A DNA stretch of 6,806 nt from Bacilli bacterium (lineage in GTDB: Bacteria; Bacillota_I; Bacilli_A; RFN20; CAG-826). Numbering within the stretch: position 1 is the stretch's first letter; the number at the start of each line of letters is the position of its first letter. Below are positions 6,201 through 6,806 of the stretch, piece after piece. The translations under genes were made by a program, and so were the position numbers. The stretch covers positions 1 to 6,806 of the forward strand of contig JAFZLN010000058.1 in the NCBI GenBank assembly GCA_017551465.1. The letters are read 5' to 3'. The notes below the pieces were generated by a model. That model made no database searches and had not been told where the DNA came from. It worked only from the letters and a program-made list of their open reading frames with translations.

Positions 6201-6212
6201 GGCTTTTATTTT
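6186..6212. terminator. Bidirectional terminator shared by tsaC and the CDF gene
   Basis: AAAAGCCC (6188-6195) and GGGCTTTT (6200-6207) form an 8-bp stem with loop TCTA, followed by a T-rich tract on both strands (TTTTATTTT on plus, TTTTTT on minus). The tsaC TAG stop (6198-6200) lies in the loop and the first base of the descending arm. The CDF stop codon (6211-6213) sits at the edge of the plus-strand T-tract, so one hairpin serves two convergent genes. Confidence 0.88.
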
Positions 6213-6806
6213 AATCCGTGAAATCTTTATCTTCGACGATATTGAATTGATAATCAGGATATTTTGCTTGCAAGTCATCGTGTATTTCTTTGATAAGCCT
6301 TGGAGCGTCTTTATCTTTAAAGTCCACGATAACGTCAAAGGAGATAGCTTTGATTTCTTGATCACAGTAGAAACCATGAATTTGTTTGATAGTGGGGTGC
6401 GCTAAGACTTCTTGCTGGATATCGTTTCTAATCTTATTGATAATTGGGTCACTATTATTAGAGGCATAGATGCCTACGGTCATAATAATGCCGAACTGCT
6501 CATAGACTTCAACCGCAATCTTTCTTGTTAGTGGGTGAATATCTTTCGCAGTCATTTTGTCATCGACTTCAATATGAATAGAACCAATACCTCTATCTGG
6601 ACCATAGTTATTAACGATTAAATCATAGGCACCTTTAACTTCAGGATTTTCACAAACTAAATGTTTAATTGCATCGCTTGTTTCCTTACTTGTGCGTTCA
6701 CCAATAATGCTTGATAAAGAGTGGCGTAAGACATCAATACCAGACTTAATCATGACTAAGACGATGAGGACACCAATATAACCTTCAAGGTTAACTATCC
6801 AAATGA
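6211..6806 (-). CDS. Cation diffusion facilitator (CDF) family efflux protein, C-terminal part (5' end outside window)
   Basis: Divalent metal/proton antiporter family. Only the end is present: the frame stays open to the right edge, so the ATG at 6753 is internal. The 17 residues before it (IWIVNLEGYIGVLIVLV) plus MIKSGIDVL are the last membrane helix of the CDF fold, running into RHSLSSIIGE, the usual linker. Counting from Met 6753, two ferredoxin-like cytoplasmic units follow: about 36-98 (NPEVKGAYDL, NNYGPDR at 48-54, SIHIEVD) and about 116-180 (HPTIKQIHGF, SFDVIVDF). This doubled form fits a Bacillota CDF subgroup with a DYGPGR-type motif. From memory that subgroup usually has His before YGPGR and in an IHMDP segment; here these read NN and GIYAS, so metal binding in the cytoplasmic part may be altered. 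Transported metal (Zn, Mn, Fe or other) is undetermined because the transmembrane site is outside the window. It is convergent with tsaC, 10 bp apart. Confidence 0.85.
   Translation of the reverse strand, partial: IWIVNLEGYIGVLIVLVMIKSGIDVLRHSLSSIIGERTSKETSDAIKHLVCENPEVKGAYDLIVNNYGPDRGIGSIHIEVDDKMTAKDIHPLTRKIAVEVYEQFGIIMTVGIYASNNSDPIINKIRNDIQQEVLAHPTIKQIHGFYCDQEIKAISFDVIVDFKDKDAPRLIKEIHDDLQAKYPDYQFNIVEDKDFTD

Noticed and set aside
6174..6377. 67-residue minus-strand frame overlapping the end of tsaC and the CDF gene
   Set aside because: It crosses the shared terminator and overlaps two real genes in other frames; composition is that of a shadow frame.
1..6806. Mobile elements, CRISPR arrays, tRNA or rRNA genes, riboswitches
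   Set aside because: No long direct or terminal inverted repeats, regular spacer arrays, CCA-type tRNA ends or known riboswitch cores could be recognised; the inverted repeats present are explained as terminators or the promoter dyad.

Overview
This window looks like ordinary chromosome from a low-GC bacterium, most likely the Bacillota/Mycoplasmatota side of the tree, for example an uncultured gut Bacilli or Erysipelotrichia-like lineage. The reasons are the AT-rich sequence, AGAGGG-type ribosome binding sites, sigma-A-like promoters, short U-tailed hairpin terminators, a KtrB-type potassium channel and a DgkB-type lipid kinase. The genetic code looks standard: every Trp codon inside the genes is TGG. 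All seven stops are TAA or TAG. I see no rRNA, tRNA, CRISPR array, insertion sequence or phage gene.

Layout: (1) 3-755, plus strand: the C-terminal EAL domain of a protein that begins outside the window, with several catalytic residues replaced. (2) 762-2138, minus: KtrB, the membrane subunit of a Ktr potassium uptake system, convergent with the EAL gene. (3) 2198-3565, minus: a membrane-anchored metallo-beta-lactamase-fold hydrolase of the ComEC-like type with an Ig-like domain between anchor and enzyme. It has its own promoter, ribosome binding site and terminator. (4) 4452-5405 and 3629-4444, minus: a two-gene lipid operon, a DgkB/YegS-family lipid kinase followed 7 bp later by a PlsC-family acyltransferase. 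(5) 5406-5612: a divergent promoter region. (6) 5613-6200, plus: TsaC/YwlC (Sua5 family), first enzyme of the tRNA t6A pathway. (7) 6211-6806, minus: the C-terminal part of a cation diffusion facilitator with a doubled cytoplasmic domain, running off the right edge.

The two lipid genes plausibly meet at phosphatidic acid: the kinase recycles diacylglycerol and the acyltransferase acylates lysophosphatidic acid. KtrB and the cation efflux protein are ion-homeostasis genes but are not linked to each other. No single new system ties the window together.

The points most worth a second look are the anchored Ig-MBL protein with its CICCC segment, the degenerate EAL domain, the packing of stop codons into terminator hairpins, the very short space in front of ktrB that suggests an unusual start signal, and the tsaC leader with a dyad over its -10 box and a tiny upstream reading frame.
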